From Carboxylicivirga caseinilyticus (GTDB taxonomy: Bacteria > Bacteroidota > Bacteroidia > Bacteroidales > Marinilabiliaceae): a stretch of 64,000 nt of DNA. Positions 8,929 to 18,654 of the stretch are shown here, piece by piece; within the stretch, counting starts at the first letter, position 1; each line of letters opens with the position of its first letter. The notes under the pieces are model-generated. The model worked only from the letters and a program-made list of their open reading frames with translations, was not told where the DNA came from and searched no databases. The translations under genes and the position numbers were made by a program. Where the stretch lies: positions 1-64,000 of the forward strand of contig JAFMVE010000004.1 in NCBI GenBank assembly GCA_025499705.1, written 5' to 3'.

Positions 8929-11900
8929 TTAGAAAGTTACACTTGCTCCAAACGAATATGTTCTCGACTGAGGATAAGTACCATAATCGATACCTTGAGT
9001 AAGAGTTCCTCCTCCTATTTCAGGATCTAATCCTGAGTATTTGGTGAATGTTAACAGGTTCTGACCTGAGAAGTACAAACGAACATTGGATAACCATGGA
9101 GTTATGTTTCTGAATGTATAACCCAATTGGAAGTTCTTTAAACGCACATATGAACCATCCTCAATATAGAAATCAGACTGTTTAAGATTATATTCTGTTG
9201 TAGCTGCATTCAACCCAAACATAGAATTTGATCCGTTAGCTGCTGTCCAGTGGTTCTTGTAATCTTCAGTTAAAGCAAAACGCTTGTAATCAGCATAGTT
9301 ATAATACTTAAATCCATTAAATATTTCATTACCGGCAACACCCTGGAAGAACAGTGTCATATCCCAGTTTTTATATTCCAAATCAATATTTAAACCATAG
9401 TACCAATCCGGGATCGGACTTCCGATCATCACACGGTCGTTGGCATCCAATACACCATCTGGCTCTTCCAATACTCCGTCGTTATCTTTATCTGTCCATT
9501 GGTCTTTAAATCTGAAGTCTCCAGCTCCAATCGGATCACCAGCTTGTGGACTTGAGGCCACTTCACCATCAGTCTGGAAAACTCCTTCGACCTCATATCC
9601 ATAAAATGCTCCAATTGGTAACCCTTCAGCTGTGCGGGTAACCGAGCCAACCAAACTTACACTACCACTCACGATAGGTACTCCTCCACCTAAACTGGTA
9701 ACTTCGTTCTTTATATGAGAAGCATTCAGATTCACATTAAACTTTAGATCGTTACCTATTTTTCCACGATATCCTAAATCAAATTCAATCCCCTTATTCT
9801 CAACAGTTCCTGCATTAACATAAGGACTTCCGTCGTAACCTGCGTATTCTGCAATGGGTATCTGAACCAGCATATCCTTTGTTTGCTTCACAAAATAATC
9901 AGCTGATAAAGAAATTTTATCCTGCAAAAAGGCTAAGTCAATACCAAAGTTGGTTGACTCAACTGTTTCCCATTGCACTTCTGTGTTGGCCATTTTTACA
10001 GGGGCTGCACCGGCTTGTTCCTGATCGCCAAAAACATAACTATACTCAACTCTGGCATCACTACTCTGAACTGTAGATGTAAAAGAATAAGGATCAATTT
10101 TAGCATTACCAACACGTCCCCAACCTGCTCTAAGCATGATACGATTAACAAGATCTTCAGATAACCAATCCATAAAGGCTTCATCCCTCAATCTCCAACC
10201 AAAGGACATCGATGGGAAATTACCCATTCGTTTATCAGGACCAAAAACTGAAGAACCATCACGACGGAAAGAAGCAGTTAGGAAATATTTACCAGCAAAA
10301 TCATAATTTACACGAGCCAGATAAGAAAACATTCTGATATCTGTTCCCGAGTTCCATGCAGTTGTGCTCTCCAAATCAGTAGATGCCGAAATATATTGTA
10401 ATTCCTCACTATCATTTGGCACATTATTACGCGCTGCACCAAGATATTCATACTTGGTTTGCTCAGCCGTAAAACCTCCCAAAACAGTAAGGTTGTGTTT
10501 TTCTTTTGAGAAAATATATCTGATCGTATTTTCACTTAATACACCATCTGTATCACTTGTTTGTTTTGAAATACTGTTTACAGTTCTTAACTCATTTCCA
10601 TAATTATAAGTTGGATAATAAGTTTTGCTTTTAGTTCTTCTTAAATTCAGGCTTAAAGCACTCTTCAAAAACAGATTTTTTACCGGCTCAAATTGAACAT
10701 ATGAACGAGCAAGAATACTTAATACTTTAGCATTATAAACATCCCTGTTTAGTTGCGCCACGGGATTCGCCAAATCGGAATAAGGAGTAGATGCATACTC
10801 TCCACTTTCCTGATAAACCGGAGTAAGAGGATCCAAACGCTGCGCAAGCGTCAATACACCACTTATTGCATTGCTGGTAACCTGATCGCTGTTTTCATTG
10901 GCAATAGCCACATTAAATCCTGCTTCCCACTTATCTCCCATAAAGTAATTGTTGTTAATGCGGGCATTCAACCGTTCATAAGCTGAATTCAAAACAATTC
11001 CTTCATTCTTAAAATAACCAACACTAATAAGAGAATTCGATTTTTCACTACCTCTTGAGATGGTTGCATTGGCTTTGTAAATCTTACCTGTTTGGGTTAC
11101 TTCATCAAACCAGTTTGTTGTATTGTTTACATTATCAGAAGGCGACAATAGATTTAGAGATGTATATGCACTTGAACCGGTAAAAGCAGCTGCATTATTT
11201 TGCGACTGATTATATATTTCCAACCAATCTGAAGAATTCATCAGATTTGGTTTTTTCCAGGCCTGTTGCACCCCACTCATTAACTCCAATTGCACCTTTA
11301 CATCTTCAGATTTACCTGTTTTTGTTGTAATTAAAACAACTCCATTGGCACCTCTGGAACCATAAATAGCTGTAGCAGAAGCATCTTTTAATACTTCCAT
11401 ATTAGAAACATCACTCGAATTCAGGAATGATATATCATCAAGAAAAATACCATCTACAACGTATAATGGAGAAGAATTATTTACTGTTCCTGTTCCCCGC
11501 ACACGAACAGATAAACCTGAACCCGGTGCACCAGATGTTTGAGTTACCATAACACCAGATGCTCTACCCTGCAATAGAGTAGCTGCACTGGCCACCGGTT
11601 GATTCTCCAAAGCCTCAGCATTTACTGATGAAACAGAACCAGTAATATCACTCTTTTTTTGCACTCCATATCCAACAGCCACCACTTCATCAAGTCCAAA
11701 ATACTCAGGTTCCAACTTAACATTGATTTCAGTTTGATCTCCCACTTGCACTTCTTGTGAAACCATACCAATAAAACTAAAAACCAAAACTTCACCTGAA
11801 TTTACTTCGATGGTATAGGATCCATTTACACTGGTAATGGTTCCCTCTGATGGATTACTTTTTACTGTAACATTAACCCCGGGTAAGGGAATGTTTTGAT

Positions 11901-11994
11901 CATCTTTTACTATTCCGCTTATTGTTTTTGTTTGTGCCTGACCAAAGACTATGATCGAACACAATAAAAACAAGCTCAACAGACTTTTTTTCAT
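8929..11994 (-). CDS. susC: SusC/RagA TonB-linked outer-membrane receptor
   Basis: A 1021-aa protein with signal peptide (about 1-20), an N-terminal CarboxypepD_reg-like domain (residues about 23-100, starting ISGIVKDD), a TonB-box-like segment DEVVAVGYG before the plug domain (QKKSDITGSVSSV), the plug signature LYVVDGIFLDD and DASATAIYGSRGANGVVLITTK, and a C-terminal 22-strand barrel ending in an aromatic residue (ASVTF). It imports oligosaccharides through the outer membrane using TonB energy. The N-terminal extension is the standard DUF4480/carboxypeptidase-like domain; there is no STN domain, so it is not a FecR/anti-sigma-type transducer. No regulator or hybrid two-component system is adjacent. 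Confidence 0.95.
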   Translation of the reverse strand: MKKSLLSLFLLCSIIVFGQAQTKTISGIVKDDQNIPLPGVNVTVKSNPSEGTITSVNGSYTIEVNSGEVLVFSFIGMVSQEVQVGDQTEINVKLEPEYFGLDEVVAVGYGVQKKSDITGSVSSVNAEALENQPVASAATLLQGRASGVMVTQTSGAPGSGLSVRVRGTGTVNNSSPLYVVDGIFLDDISFLNSSDVSNMEVLKDASATAIYGSRGANGVVLITTKTGKSEDVKVQLELMSGVQQAWKKPNLMNSSDWLEIYNQSQNNAAAFTGSSAYTSLNLLSPSDNVNNTTNWFDEVTQTGKIYKANATISRGSEKSNSLISVGYFKNEGIVLNSAYERLNARINNNYFMGDKWEAGFNVAIANENSDQVTSNAISGVLTLAQRLDPLTPVYQESGEYASTPYSDLANPVAQLNRDVYNAKVLSILARSYVQFEPVKNLFLKSALSLNLRRTKSKTYYPTYNYGNELRTVNSISKQTSDTDGVLSENTIRYIFSKEKHNLTVLGGFTAEQTKYEYLGAARNNVPNDSEELQYISASTDLESTTAWNSGTDIRMFSYLARVNYDFAGKYFLTASFRRDGSSVFGPDKRMGNFPSMSFGWRLRDEAFMDWLSEDLVNRIMLRAGWGRVGNAKIDPYSFTSTVQSSDARVEYSYVFGDQEQAGAAPVKMANTEVQWETVESTNFGIDLAFLQDKISLSADYFVKQTKDMLVQIPIAEYAGYDGSPYVNAGTVENKGIEFDLGYRGKIGNDLKFNVNLNASHIKNEVTSLGGGVPIVSGSVSLVGSVTRTAEGLPIGAFYGYEVEGVFQTDGEVASSPQAGDPIGAGDFRFKDQWTDKDNDGVLEEPDGVLDANDRVMIGSPIPDWYYGLNIDLEYKNWDMTLFFQGVAGNEIFNGFKYYNYADYKRFALTEDYKNHWTAANGSNSMFGLNAATTEYNLKQSDFYIEDGSYVRLKNFQLGYTFRNITPWLSNVRLYFSGQNLLTFTKYSGLDPEIGGGTLTQGIDYGTYPQSRTYSFGASVTF

Positions 11995-12246
11995 AGATAA
12001 GTAATTAAAGTGTTAATACATGATTATCAATAATTATATAGTTCTTAATCAATCATTTTCATCCTTTCATACTCTTTAAAAAAGGCATGTAATATCCTAT
12101 CAAGCAAAGCATCTTAGAATGCTCAGCAGGCATTTGGCTATATATTTTTTGGATTTATTTCCCCAAGCGACAGATTATTCTGTCAACACACAAAAATCCG
12201 GATCTTAACTGACTTTAATCTGTTTATCGTTTTAACTTCTCAATTT
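11995..12246. other. Intergenic region upstream of susC
   Basis: About 250 bp that must hold the susC promoter. I find no good TTTG/TAnnTTTG pair on the minus strand. A short imperfect inverted repeat (AGCAT/ATGCT around 12107-12123) could be a weak terminator for the dipeptide epimerase gene. Confidence 0.35.
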
Positions 12247-13386
12247 CTATAATTTCCTCACTCCTATACCTGGCAACTCACTTAAAGTAACCTTCCCATC
12301 AATCACCTTCATTCCCTCAAATACATCATTTGATATTAGCAGATTACCATCTAAATCTGCCCAATCAACCAAAGGTGAAAGTTGTGATGCAGCTGATATC
12401 GCACAGGAAGTAGCTGTCATACAACCAATCATCACTTTCATATCCAATGCTCTGGCAATGGTCATCATCTTTTTAGCTGCCAGTAAACCACCACATTTCA
12501 TTAACTTCACATTGATACCTGAATAGACTCCTTTCAAAGGCATTACATCATGTATGGTCTGAAGTGCTTCATCGGCAATAATTGGCAACGGACTATTCTC
12601 CGATAACCAGGCAATCTCATCCATCTTTTCCTTTTCTTTCGACATAGGCTGCTCAACAAATACAACTCCCTGATCTTTTAGCCAATGAATCATATCCAAT
12701 GCTTCCTTTTTATCTGTCCATCCCTGGTTAACATCAACGCATAAAGGTTTATCTGTAACCGAGCGGATCGTACGAATCATCTCCTTATCATTATCCTTGC
12801 CCAGCTTAACTTTTAAAATTTTATATGGGGAAGCCTCCTCCACTTTTTCCTTTACAACATCCGGCTGATCAATTCCAATAGTAAAACTTGTGTTGGGCGT
12901 TTTGGAAGCATCCAATCCCCATATTTTATGTATCGGCTGACCAACAATCTTTCCTACGAGATCATGCAACGCAATATCGATTGAAGCTTTAGCGGCATAA
13001 TTACCAACATCAACTCCATCTACATATGTCAAAATTTCTTCAAGCAAAAAGGGGCTAGTGAATTGCTCCAATTTAATTTGCGACAAGAATTTTGCAGCTG
13101 TGTCGTGCGACTCACCCAGATATGGCGGCATAGCTGCTTCACCATATCCAACAAATCCATCGTATTCAATTTCAACCAACATAACAGGAGTGGTTGTACG
13201 CGAACTGGAAGCAATGGTAAAAGTATGCTTCAATTGAAGGTTATATGGCTTAAAACTTAATTTCATTTTTGATGTGGATCTAAGGTTCTTTTCTTGTTTA
13301 GCATTACACGACACAAAAGAGCTTGCTATCAGGCCAGATCCTGCCAGCACACCTGCATTTTTAATAAAATCTCTTCTATTGGTCAT
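12247..13386 (-). CDS. Dipeptide (L-Ala-D/L-Glu) epimerase, exported, enolase superfamily
   Basis: A 379-aa muconate-lactonizing-enzyme-type protein. Its N-terminus carries a twin-arginine signal (NRRDFIK then a hydrophobic stretch) and a possible lipobox ending SFVSC, so it is exported folded. The barrel has the full catalytic set of dipeptide epimerases: K192-x-K194 (KVK), metal ligands D218 (VDVN), E245 (VEQP) and D272 (ADEA), and the second base K294 (VKLMK). It would convert L-Ala-D-Glu from murein peptides to L-Ala-L-Glu for use as amino acids. It starts 9 bp after the stop of the NlpC/P60 endopeptidase gene, which releases exactly such dipeptides, so both belong to one peptidoglycan-peptide salvage transcript. 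Cytosolic in E. coli (YcjG), but exported forms are usual in Bacteroidota. Confidence 0.9.
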   Translation of the reverse strand: MTNRRDFIKNAGVLAGSGLIASSFVSCNAKQEKNLRSTSKMKLSFKPYNLQLKHTFTIASSSRTTTPVMLVEIEYDGFVGYGEAAMPPYLGESHDTAAKFLSQIKLEQFTSPFLLEEILTYVDGVDVGNYAAKASIDIALHDLVGKIVGQPIHKIWGLDASKTPNTSFTIGIDQPDVVKEKVEEASPYKILKVKLGKDNDKEMIRTIRSVTDKPLCVDVNQGWTDKKEALDMIHWLKDQGVVFVEQPMSKEKEKMDEIAWLSENSPLPIIADEALQTIHDVMPLKGVYSGINVKLMKCGGLLAAKKMMTIARALDMKVMIGCMTATSCAISAASQLSPLVDWADLDGNLLISNDVFEGMKVIDGKVTLSELPGIGVRKL

Positions 13387-13395
13387 ACTCCTCGA

Positions 13396-14553
13396 TTACT
13401 TTAGTAAAACATACCATGGATGACTTGCTACAGAAACCATTCCTTCACTTTCTTCCTGGCCAACATATCTTTGAGCTCCCAACCATGAAAGCAATCTATC
13501 TTTACTAAAATTAACTCTGGTTGAATCCAGACTATTTATCATCACAAAACCGGAAGCATGTATAAACTCATGATTACCAATATACATTCCAACATGCGTA
13601 ACCTTGTTAGCCTCTTTATTTCCAAAAAATAATAAATCGCCTTGTTTTAATTTATCCAAATCCAAGTCTATACCTTCGCCATAATGGATTTGCTGAGATG
13701 CATCTCTCATCAAAACATATCCATTCAAAAAATAAATTGTTTTAACAAAACCAGAACAGTCAAGTGCTTTAGAAGAAGTACCTCCCCATAAATATGGCAA
13801 TCCAAGTAGGTTTTTAGCATCCTCAACCAATGCTTTTGGATTTAAATCAATTTTATTCAGCCAGGTTTCAAAATCCAATATAGAATCTTCCGACACTTTA
13901 CCCTGCCGACCATCCGGAAGTGCCAACTTACATTCTGAGTTGTCTTTTTCAATCAATTCAACAATGCTTCCCTTCACCATATCACAAACAACCATTCCTT
14001 GTTCATCCCTTAACCATGCATCATTCAGAATAATAACTCTTTTACTTCCTTTCCAATTTTGAAATTCCTCATCACTCAAGTTAGTCAGAGATGAATTATT
14101 TGTCCAACCAATATATTTATCCGGACATTGAACTAAACTCCAGTCTCCATCCGTTTTTAATACTTTTACCGGAGTACCCAGAATTATTTGAGAAACCAAC
14201 TGAGAGGAATGGCGGGGAAATTCGCGCAAATTAGCCACACTTATAGTTACCAGCGCATAACATCCAAATTCATTTGAAACCGGCAATACAACCAGACTAT
14301 CAATAACTGTTTTATGTATCTTATTAAGATGATTCAATAAATCTGCCTTTGCATCATTAGAGGTTGTTTCGCCTTTTATTATTAAATCACCATTACGAAA
14401 TAACACCTCCACATCAAAAACAGCTACACGTGTATCCGGAACATACTTCTGCTTAACCTGCTCTAATTCCATAGCAACTTCGTGCATCGCATTATTACAA
14501 CTGCCGAACACAACAAGCAGAACCAATTGTAATATGTAGTAAAATCTTTTCAT
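13396..14553 (-). CDS. NlpC/P60 gamma-D-glutamyl-diamino acid endopeptidase lipoprotein
   Basis: With the start chosen here the protein is 385 aa and begins with a lipoprotein signal (MKRFYY... VFGSC, Cys19). The middle has one or two bacterial SH3-like segments (about residues 90-210), and the C-terminal NlpC/P60 domain carries Cys266 (LDCSGF), His320 (THVGMYIG) and His332 (FIHASG). It resembles dipeptidyl peptidase VI/YkfC-type enzymes that cut the gamma-D-Glu-(meso)DAP bond of muropeptides with a free N-terminal L-Ala. An upstream in-frame ATG at 14658 would add 35 residues before the signal peptide; that start is rejected because a promoter (14587-14617) lies inside the extension. The gene is followed at 9 bp by the dipeptide epimerase that uses its product, and is divergent from namZ. 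Confidence 0.9.
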   Translation of the reverse strand: MKRFYYILQLVLLVVFGSCNNAMHEVAMELEQVKQKYVPDTRVAVFDVEVLFRNGDLIIKGETTSNDAKADLLNHLNKIHKTVIDSLVVLPVSNEFGCYALVTISVANLREFPRHSSQLVSQIILGTPVKVLKTDGDWSLVQCPDKYIGWTNNSSLTNLSDEEFQNWKGSKRVIILNDAWLRDEQGMVVCDMVKGSIVELIEKDNSECKLALPDGRQGKVSEDSILDFETWLNKIDLNPKALVEDAKNLLGLPYLWGGTSSKALDCSGFVKTIYFLNGYVLMRDASQQIHYGEGIDLDLDKLKQGDLLFFGNKEANKVTHVGMYIGNHEFIHASGFVMINSLDSTRVNFSKDRLLSWLGAQRYVGQEESEGMVSVASHPWYVLLK

Positions 14554-14586
14554 ATTTCGGTATGTTGTATTACATCTTACATTTAT

Positions 14587-14617
14587 CAAATGTATAAATA
14601 GTTTTACTAATAACAAA
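14587..14617 (-). promoter_or_regulatory. Bacteroidota-type promoter of the NlpC/P60-epimerase operon
   Basis: On the minus strand: -33 box TTTG (14617-14614), 19-bp spacer, -7 box TACATTTG (14594-14587). Both boxes match the consensus exactly. The expected transcript start is near 14580, about 27 nt before the ATG at 14553, which decides the start codon of the downstream gene. Confidence 0.75.
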
Positions 14618-14710
14618 CAATCTTTCAAATTTTTCTTCCACACCCTTATAGACTTCATTTATTTCCGAAAAATTTTGAATTAAGAACGAGCTCAACCCCT
14701 GCTCAATTAA

Positions 14711-14742
14711 TTTTTTAGTAAATAAAAATGCTTATATATTTG
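14711..14742 (+). promoter_or_regulatory. Candidate promoter of namZ
   Basis: TATATTTG at 14735-14742 matches the -7 consensus TAnnTTTG, with a T-rich TTTT at 14711-14716 in place of the -33 TTTG (spacing about 19-20). The start site would be near 14750, 38 nt before the namZ ATG. Confidence 0.5.
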
Positions 14743-14787
14743 TATTACATATTTCATTTACCGATTTAAAGCAAATAATCATCCATT

Positions 14788-16032
14788 ATGAAACTTTCAT
14801 TACAACAGCTATTGATTTACCTAATACTATTATTGTGCATACAATTAGTTGATGCACAAAAAACCTTTACCGGAATTGAAGTATTACAGGCAACAAACTT
14901 TAAATCACTTCAAGGTAAACGTGTAGGACTTATTACTAATCCAACGGGGGTTAACAGTCAACTTATTTCTACCATCGATATTTTACACGAGACACCTCTT
15001 GTAAATCTTGTTGCTTTATATGGTCCTGAACATGGCGTAAGAGGGGATTATTCTGCAGGCGATCATGTTGAGTCTTTTACAGACCCTAAAACTCAATTAC
15101 CAGTTTACAGCCTGTACGGTAAAAACAGAAAACCAAACAGCGAGATGCTACAAAATGTAGATATTCTGGTTTATGACATACAGGATATTGGTTCACGTTC
15201 ATACACTTATATAAGTACTCTCGGACTCGCCATGGAAGCTGCTGCCGAGAATAATAAAAAGCTATTAGTACTGGATCGTCCTAACCCATTGGGTGGTGAA
15301 AAAATTGAAGGATTAATTACTGAACCTGAATTTACTTCATTTGTTAGTCAGTATCCAATACCCTACCTGCATAGTATGACAGTTGGGGAACTTGCCTTAT
15401 TCTTAAATGGTGAAAAACTTTTAAACAACGGTATTCAATGTGATTTAGAAGTAATTAAAATGGAAGACTGGAAAAGATCCATGACTTTCGATCAAACAGG
15501 ACTACCTTGGGTGCCATCATCACCTCATATACCAAATGCTCAATCATGCTTTTACTATCCGGTTAGTGGAATTCTGGGTGAATTAATGGTATTTAATATT
15601 GGCGTTGGCTATACACTTCCCTTCCATTTATTTGCAACCGAATGGATGAATGCAGACAGCATTGCCAACAATCTGAATAATCTTCATCTCAATGGCGTCA
15701 TCTTTCGCCCAATACACTTTAAACCTTATTATAGTGTTTCTAAAGGAAAGATGGTACACGGAATTCAGGTACATATCACAAATTACAAAGAAGCTAATTT
15801 ATCCTTAATACAATTTTATGTACTTCAGGAGGCGCATAAACTTTGGCCGGAATACAATGTATTTGAACTATGCTCAGGCGATCGCATCACAATGTTTGAT
15901 AAAGTATGTGGCAGTGATAAACTAAGAAAAGAATTCACAAAAAACTGGCTGGTAAGTGATATTATTCCCCTTTGGATGGATAGCATTGAAGAATTCAGAG
16001 CACAATCTAAAAAATACTATCTATATAACTAA
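14788..16032 (+). CDS. namZ: NamZ, exo-beta-N-acetylmuramidase (DUF1343, GH171)
   Basis: A 414-aa protein with a cleavable signal peptide (about 1-23, ending VDAQ). It is a full-length DUF1343 protein: KRVGLITNPTGVN near residue 44, the YGPEHG motif (78-83) with the conserved Glu/His, DVLVYDIQDIGSRSYTYIST-type segment, RPNPLGG, and SMTVGELA. Members from Bacillus and Tannerella release MurNAc from the non-reducing end of MurNAc-containing glycans. The product would be imported and used by MurK and MurQ encoded 10 kb away in the same cluster. It stands alone on the plus strand, divergent from the NlpC/P60 operon, and ends in a convergent hairpin at 16059-16097. Confidence 0.92.
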   Translation: MKLSLQQLLIYLILLLCIQLVDAQKTFTGIEVLQATNFKSLQGKRVGLITNPTGVNSQLISTIDILHETPLVNLVALYGPEHGVRGDYSAGDHVESFTDPKTQLPVYSLYGKNRKPNSEMLQNVDILVYDIQDIGSRSYTYISTLGLAMEAAAENNKKLLVLDRPNPLGGEKIEGLITEPEFTSFVSQYPIPYLHSMTVGELALFLNGEKLLNNGIQCDLEVIKMEDWKRSMTFDQTGLPWVPSSPHIPNAQSCFYYPVSGILGELMVFNIGVGYTLPFHLFATEWMNADSIANNLNNLHLNGVIFRPIHFKPYYSVSKGKMVHGIQVHITNYKEANLSLIQFYVLQEAHKLWPEYNVFELCSGDRITMFDKVCGSDKLRKEFTKNWLVSDIIPLWMDSIEEFRAQSKKYYLYN

Positions 16033-16058
16033 ACAACAACAAGTAATACTTAAATTAA

Positions 16059-16097
16059 AATCCGAATTGAAAAGTAAACTACCAGACAATTCGGATT
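16059..16097. terminator. Convergent hairpin between namZ and the NagX-like gene
   Basis: A perfect 11-bp stem AATCCGAATTG (16059-16069) / CAATTCGGATT (16087-16097) with a 17-nt loop. U-tracts are weak on both sides, but the place between two convergent genes supports a bidirectional terminator. Confidence 0.6.
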
Positions 16098-16119
16098 AAC
16101 TATATTCACTTTTATATAA

Positions 16120-17226
16120 TTAGACCTTGATAAATATCTTTCGTTTGTAAAGAATCCAACCGATAAACCAAAAGAAAATGATATGAGCAATACCAAACAA
16201 TAATGACCCATTCATATTTCCGGCCAACGGCACAAAAACCTTCTGATATAATGCCTGATAACCATTTAAAACATCTTCTCCGGAATTGATATGAATCATT
16301 TTATAAAGGATTCGAACCCAAATACCGGATAATGCATAAATAAATAAAGGATTCATTCCAAAGACCACAAAAAAAGATGTCCACTTTTTATATTCCTTGA
16401 TATCAATGATCCATATCAACACAGCCAGAAACATAGTACCTAATCCCGCTGTGTAAATCACATATGAACCTGTCCAAATTGGCTTATTGATTGGCCAAAC
16501 GAAATCCCACAACCAACCTGCAGCCGTTAAAATAGCACCAACAATCAGCAAATGCAATGGCAACTTAACTTTTTCTATGGTTTTTATAGAACGGCCAACC
16601 AGATAACCTATCAATGTTGTAACAACAGCAGGTAAAGTGCTTAATAAACCTTCAGGATCAAATGCAATGCCAAATCCATGATAAATATGCTGCTCTCCAA
16701 AAAGCCATTTATCAATACCAGTTACAACATTACCATCCAGACTGTATGGATCTGCCCCTCCAAAGAAATAAAGAATAGCCCAATAGGCTAACAAGATTCC
16801 ACCTCCAATATATTGTATGGTACGATACTTAAAAGACAGTACTAACAATGCACTTACGCCATACACTATGGCAATACGCTGTAATACGCCCAATATTCTT
16901 AGATGAGAAAAATCCTGACTCCACTGTGGGAAAGAGTTTAAGAATAAACCAATAGCAAAAATCAGAATTGTTCGTTTTACAATTTTAAAAACCGATTGTT
17001 TATTAAGTTCGCTTCCATATTTAGTAAAAGAAAAGAACATAGATACTCCCATTACAAACAGGAAGAAAGGAAATACCAAATCAGTGGGTGTACATCCATG
17101 CCACTCTGAATGCAGTAAGGGTGGATAAACATACGACCAACTTCCGGGTGTGTTAACCAGAATCATTCCTGCAATGGTAATCCCCCGAAGAACATCGAGA
17201 GCAAGGTAACGTTGTGATTTACTCAT
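16120..17226 (-). CDS. NagX/HGSNAT-like membrane acyltransferase (DUF5009 type)
   Basis: A 368-aa integral membrane protein with about ten predicted helices. The N-terminus RYLALDVLRGITIAGMILVN is the signature of heparan-alpha-glucosaminide acetyltransferase-like proteins, and HSEWHGCTPTDLVFPFFLF contains the His/Asp region expected at the active site. Family members transfer an acetyl group from cytosolic acetyl-CoA to a glucosamine on the other side of the membrane; bacterial NagX genes travel with GlcNAc or MurNAc catabolic genes. In Tannerella a membrane protein next to murK/murQ was proposed to be the MurNAc transporter; I cannot tell whether it is this family, so a transport role remains an alternative. 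Last gene of the minus-strand cluster, 123 bp after the AmpG-like gene. Confidence 0.8.
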   Translation of the reverse strand: MSKSQRYLALDVLRGITIAGMILVNTPGSWSYVYPPLLHSEWHGCTPTDLVFPFFLFVMGVSMFFSFTKYGSELNKQSVFKIVKRTILIFAIGLFLNSFPQWSQDFSHLRILGVLQRIAIVYGVSALLVLSFKYRTIQYIGGGILLAYWAILYFFGGADPYSLDGNVVTGIDKWLFGEQHIYHGFGIAFDPEGLLSTLPAVVTTLIGYLVGRSIKTIEKVKLPLHLLIVGAILTAAGWLWDFVWPINKPIWTGSYVIYTAGLGTMFLAVLIWIIDIKEYKKWTSFFVVFGMNPLFIYALSGIWVRILYKMIHINSGEDVLNGYQALYQKVFVPLAGNMNGSLLFGIAHIIFFWFIGWILYKRKIFIKV

Positions 17227-17349
17227 ACTTTTGGGATTAATTAATTAGCTTTTAGCTACTAGCTCATGGCATATAGCTTATTTATATTTTAATGAGAATA
17301 ACTTCAAATCTAAAACTTAAAAACAAGCACAACAATAACTCAATGATTT

Positions 17350-18654
17350 TTAGTTATCTGTTGGTTGCTTTTTAATACCAAATAAAGGATCTATTTTCAA
17401 GAAACGAATAATCACAAATGCCGGGATCGTACAAACCATTACCCAAATAAAAAAGTACTGATAACCTATCATATCCTGTATCCATCCCGAAATCATACCC
17501 GGCAACATCATACCCAAAGCCATAAACCCAGTACAGAATGCAAAATGTGCTGTTTTATGCTCTCCTTCTGAGACATAAATCTGATATAACATAAAAGCTG
17601 TAAATCCAAATCCATACCCAAATTGCTCAATTGCTACTGCAACACTCACCATTATAATCGATTCGGGCAAAGCATAAGATAAAAACACATATACCAGATT
17701 AGGAATATTAATAGCAATAACCATTGGCAACAACCAGTATTTCAGTCCTTTTTTTGAAGCTACAAGCCCCCCTAAAATTCCTCCTATCGTTAGAAAAATA
17801 ACCCCAATAGTTCCATAAACAATTCCCACATCACTGGTGCTCAAACCCAATCCTCCCACTTCCCGGGAATCCAAAAGGAAAGGTGATGCCATCTTCACAA
17901 GTTGAGATTCTCCCAGGCGATAAAAAAGCAAAACTCCTAATATGACCCAAATATCTTTTTTAGCAAAAAAAGTCTGAAATGTCTTACCGAAATCATTCAT
18001 TATCTCTCCAAAGCTTTTTACTTCCTTATCCATATCATCCTGAGGATGTGGCAGTACAAACTTATGAAACAAAGCAAGCAGCAAAAACAAACCGGTAACA
18101 ACATAAAAAGTTAACGACCATGCAAGGGGGATACTTGGACCCTCATTACCAAACAAAGTCATTTCTTCCAACTGACCAGCCAGAAAAACCAAAGCTCCCT
18201 GACCTGTAATCATTGCCAAACGATAAAAAGTACTACGAATACCTATAAAATATGCCTGTTGACTATCATTCAACCCAAACATATAAAAACCATCGGCAGC
18301 GATATCGTGTGTAGCCGAACTAAAGGCCAGTAACCAAAAGAATGCCAATGTTGATTGAAAGAAAAAGCCGGTTGGAATCGTAAAAGCAACTCCTGCCATT
18401 CCTGCTCCAATCAACAATTGCATAGCAATTATCCACCATCTCTTACTTTTTAGAGTATCCACTACAGGACTCCAGAAAGGCTTGATTACCCATGGTAAAT
18501 ATAACCAGGAAGTGTACAAAGCAATATCTGTATTAGAAATATCAAGCTTTTTATACATGATCACTGCCAGTGTCATAACTACCACATAAGGTATTCCTTC
18601 TGCAAAGTATAAGCTGGGCACCCATGCCCAGGGAGATGTAGATTTTTTGTTCAT
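17350..18654 (-). CDS. ampG: AmpG-like muropeptide permease (MFS)
   Basis: A 434-aa MFS transporter with about 12 membrane helices. The N-terminal PWAWVPSLYFAEGIPY segment and LYLPWVIKPFWSPVVD match AmpG-type permeases, which import anhydro-muropeptides or GlcNAc-anhMurNAc by proton symport. The length fits the single-MFS-domain form (E. coli AmpG has two additional helices). It is in a same-strand run with SpoIID, DUF4922, GT2 and the amidase, with a 150-bp gap upstream. Its place among NamZ, MurK and MurQ supports import of cell-wall saccharides; whether the cargo is a muropeptide or free MurNAc is not decided by sequence. Confidence 0.85.
   Translation of the reverse strand: MNKKSTSPWAWVPSLYFAEGIPYVVVMTLAVIMYKKLDISNTDIALYTSWLYLPWVIKPFWSPVVDTLKSKRWWIIAMQLLIGAGMAGVAFTIPTGFFFQSTLAFFWLLAFSSATHDIAADGFYMFGLNDSQQAYFIGIRSTFYRLAMITGQGALVFLAGQLEEMTLFGNEGPSIPLAWSLTFYVVTGLFLLLALFHKFVLPHPQDDMDKEVKSFGEIMNDFGKTFQTFFAKKDIWVILGVLLFYRLGESQLVKMASPFLLDSREVGGLGLSTSDVGIVYGTIGVIFLTIGGILGGLVASKKGLKYWLLPMVIAINIPNLVYVFLSYALPESIIMVSVAVAIEQFGYGFGFTAFMLYQIYVSEGEHKTAHFAFCTGFMALGMMLPGMISGWIQDMIGYQYFFIWVMVCTIPAFVIIRFLKIDPLFGIKKQPTDN

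Noticed and set aside
11995-12246. Consensus promoter for susC
   Set aside because: I looked for TTTG/TAnnTTTG on the minus strand and found no acceptable pair, so none is annotated.
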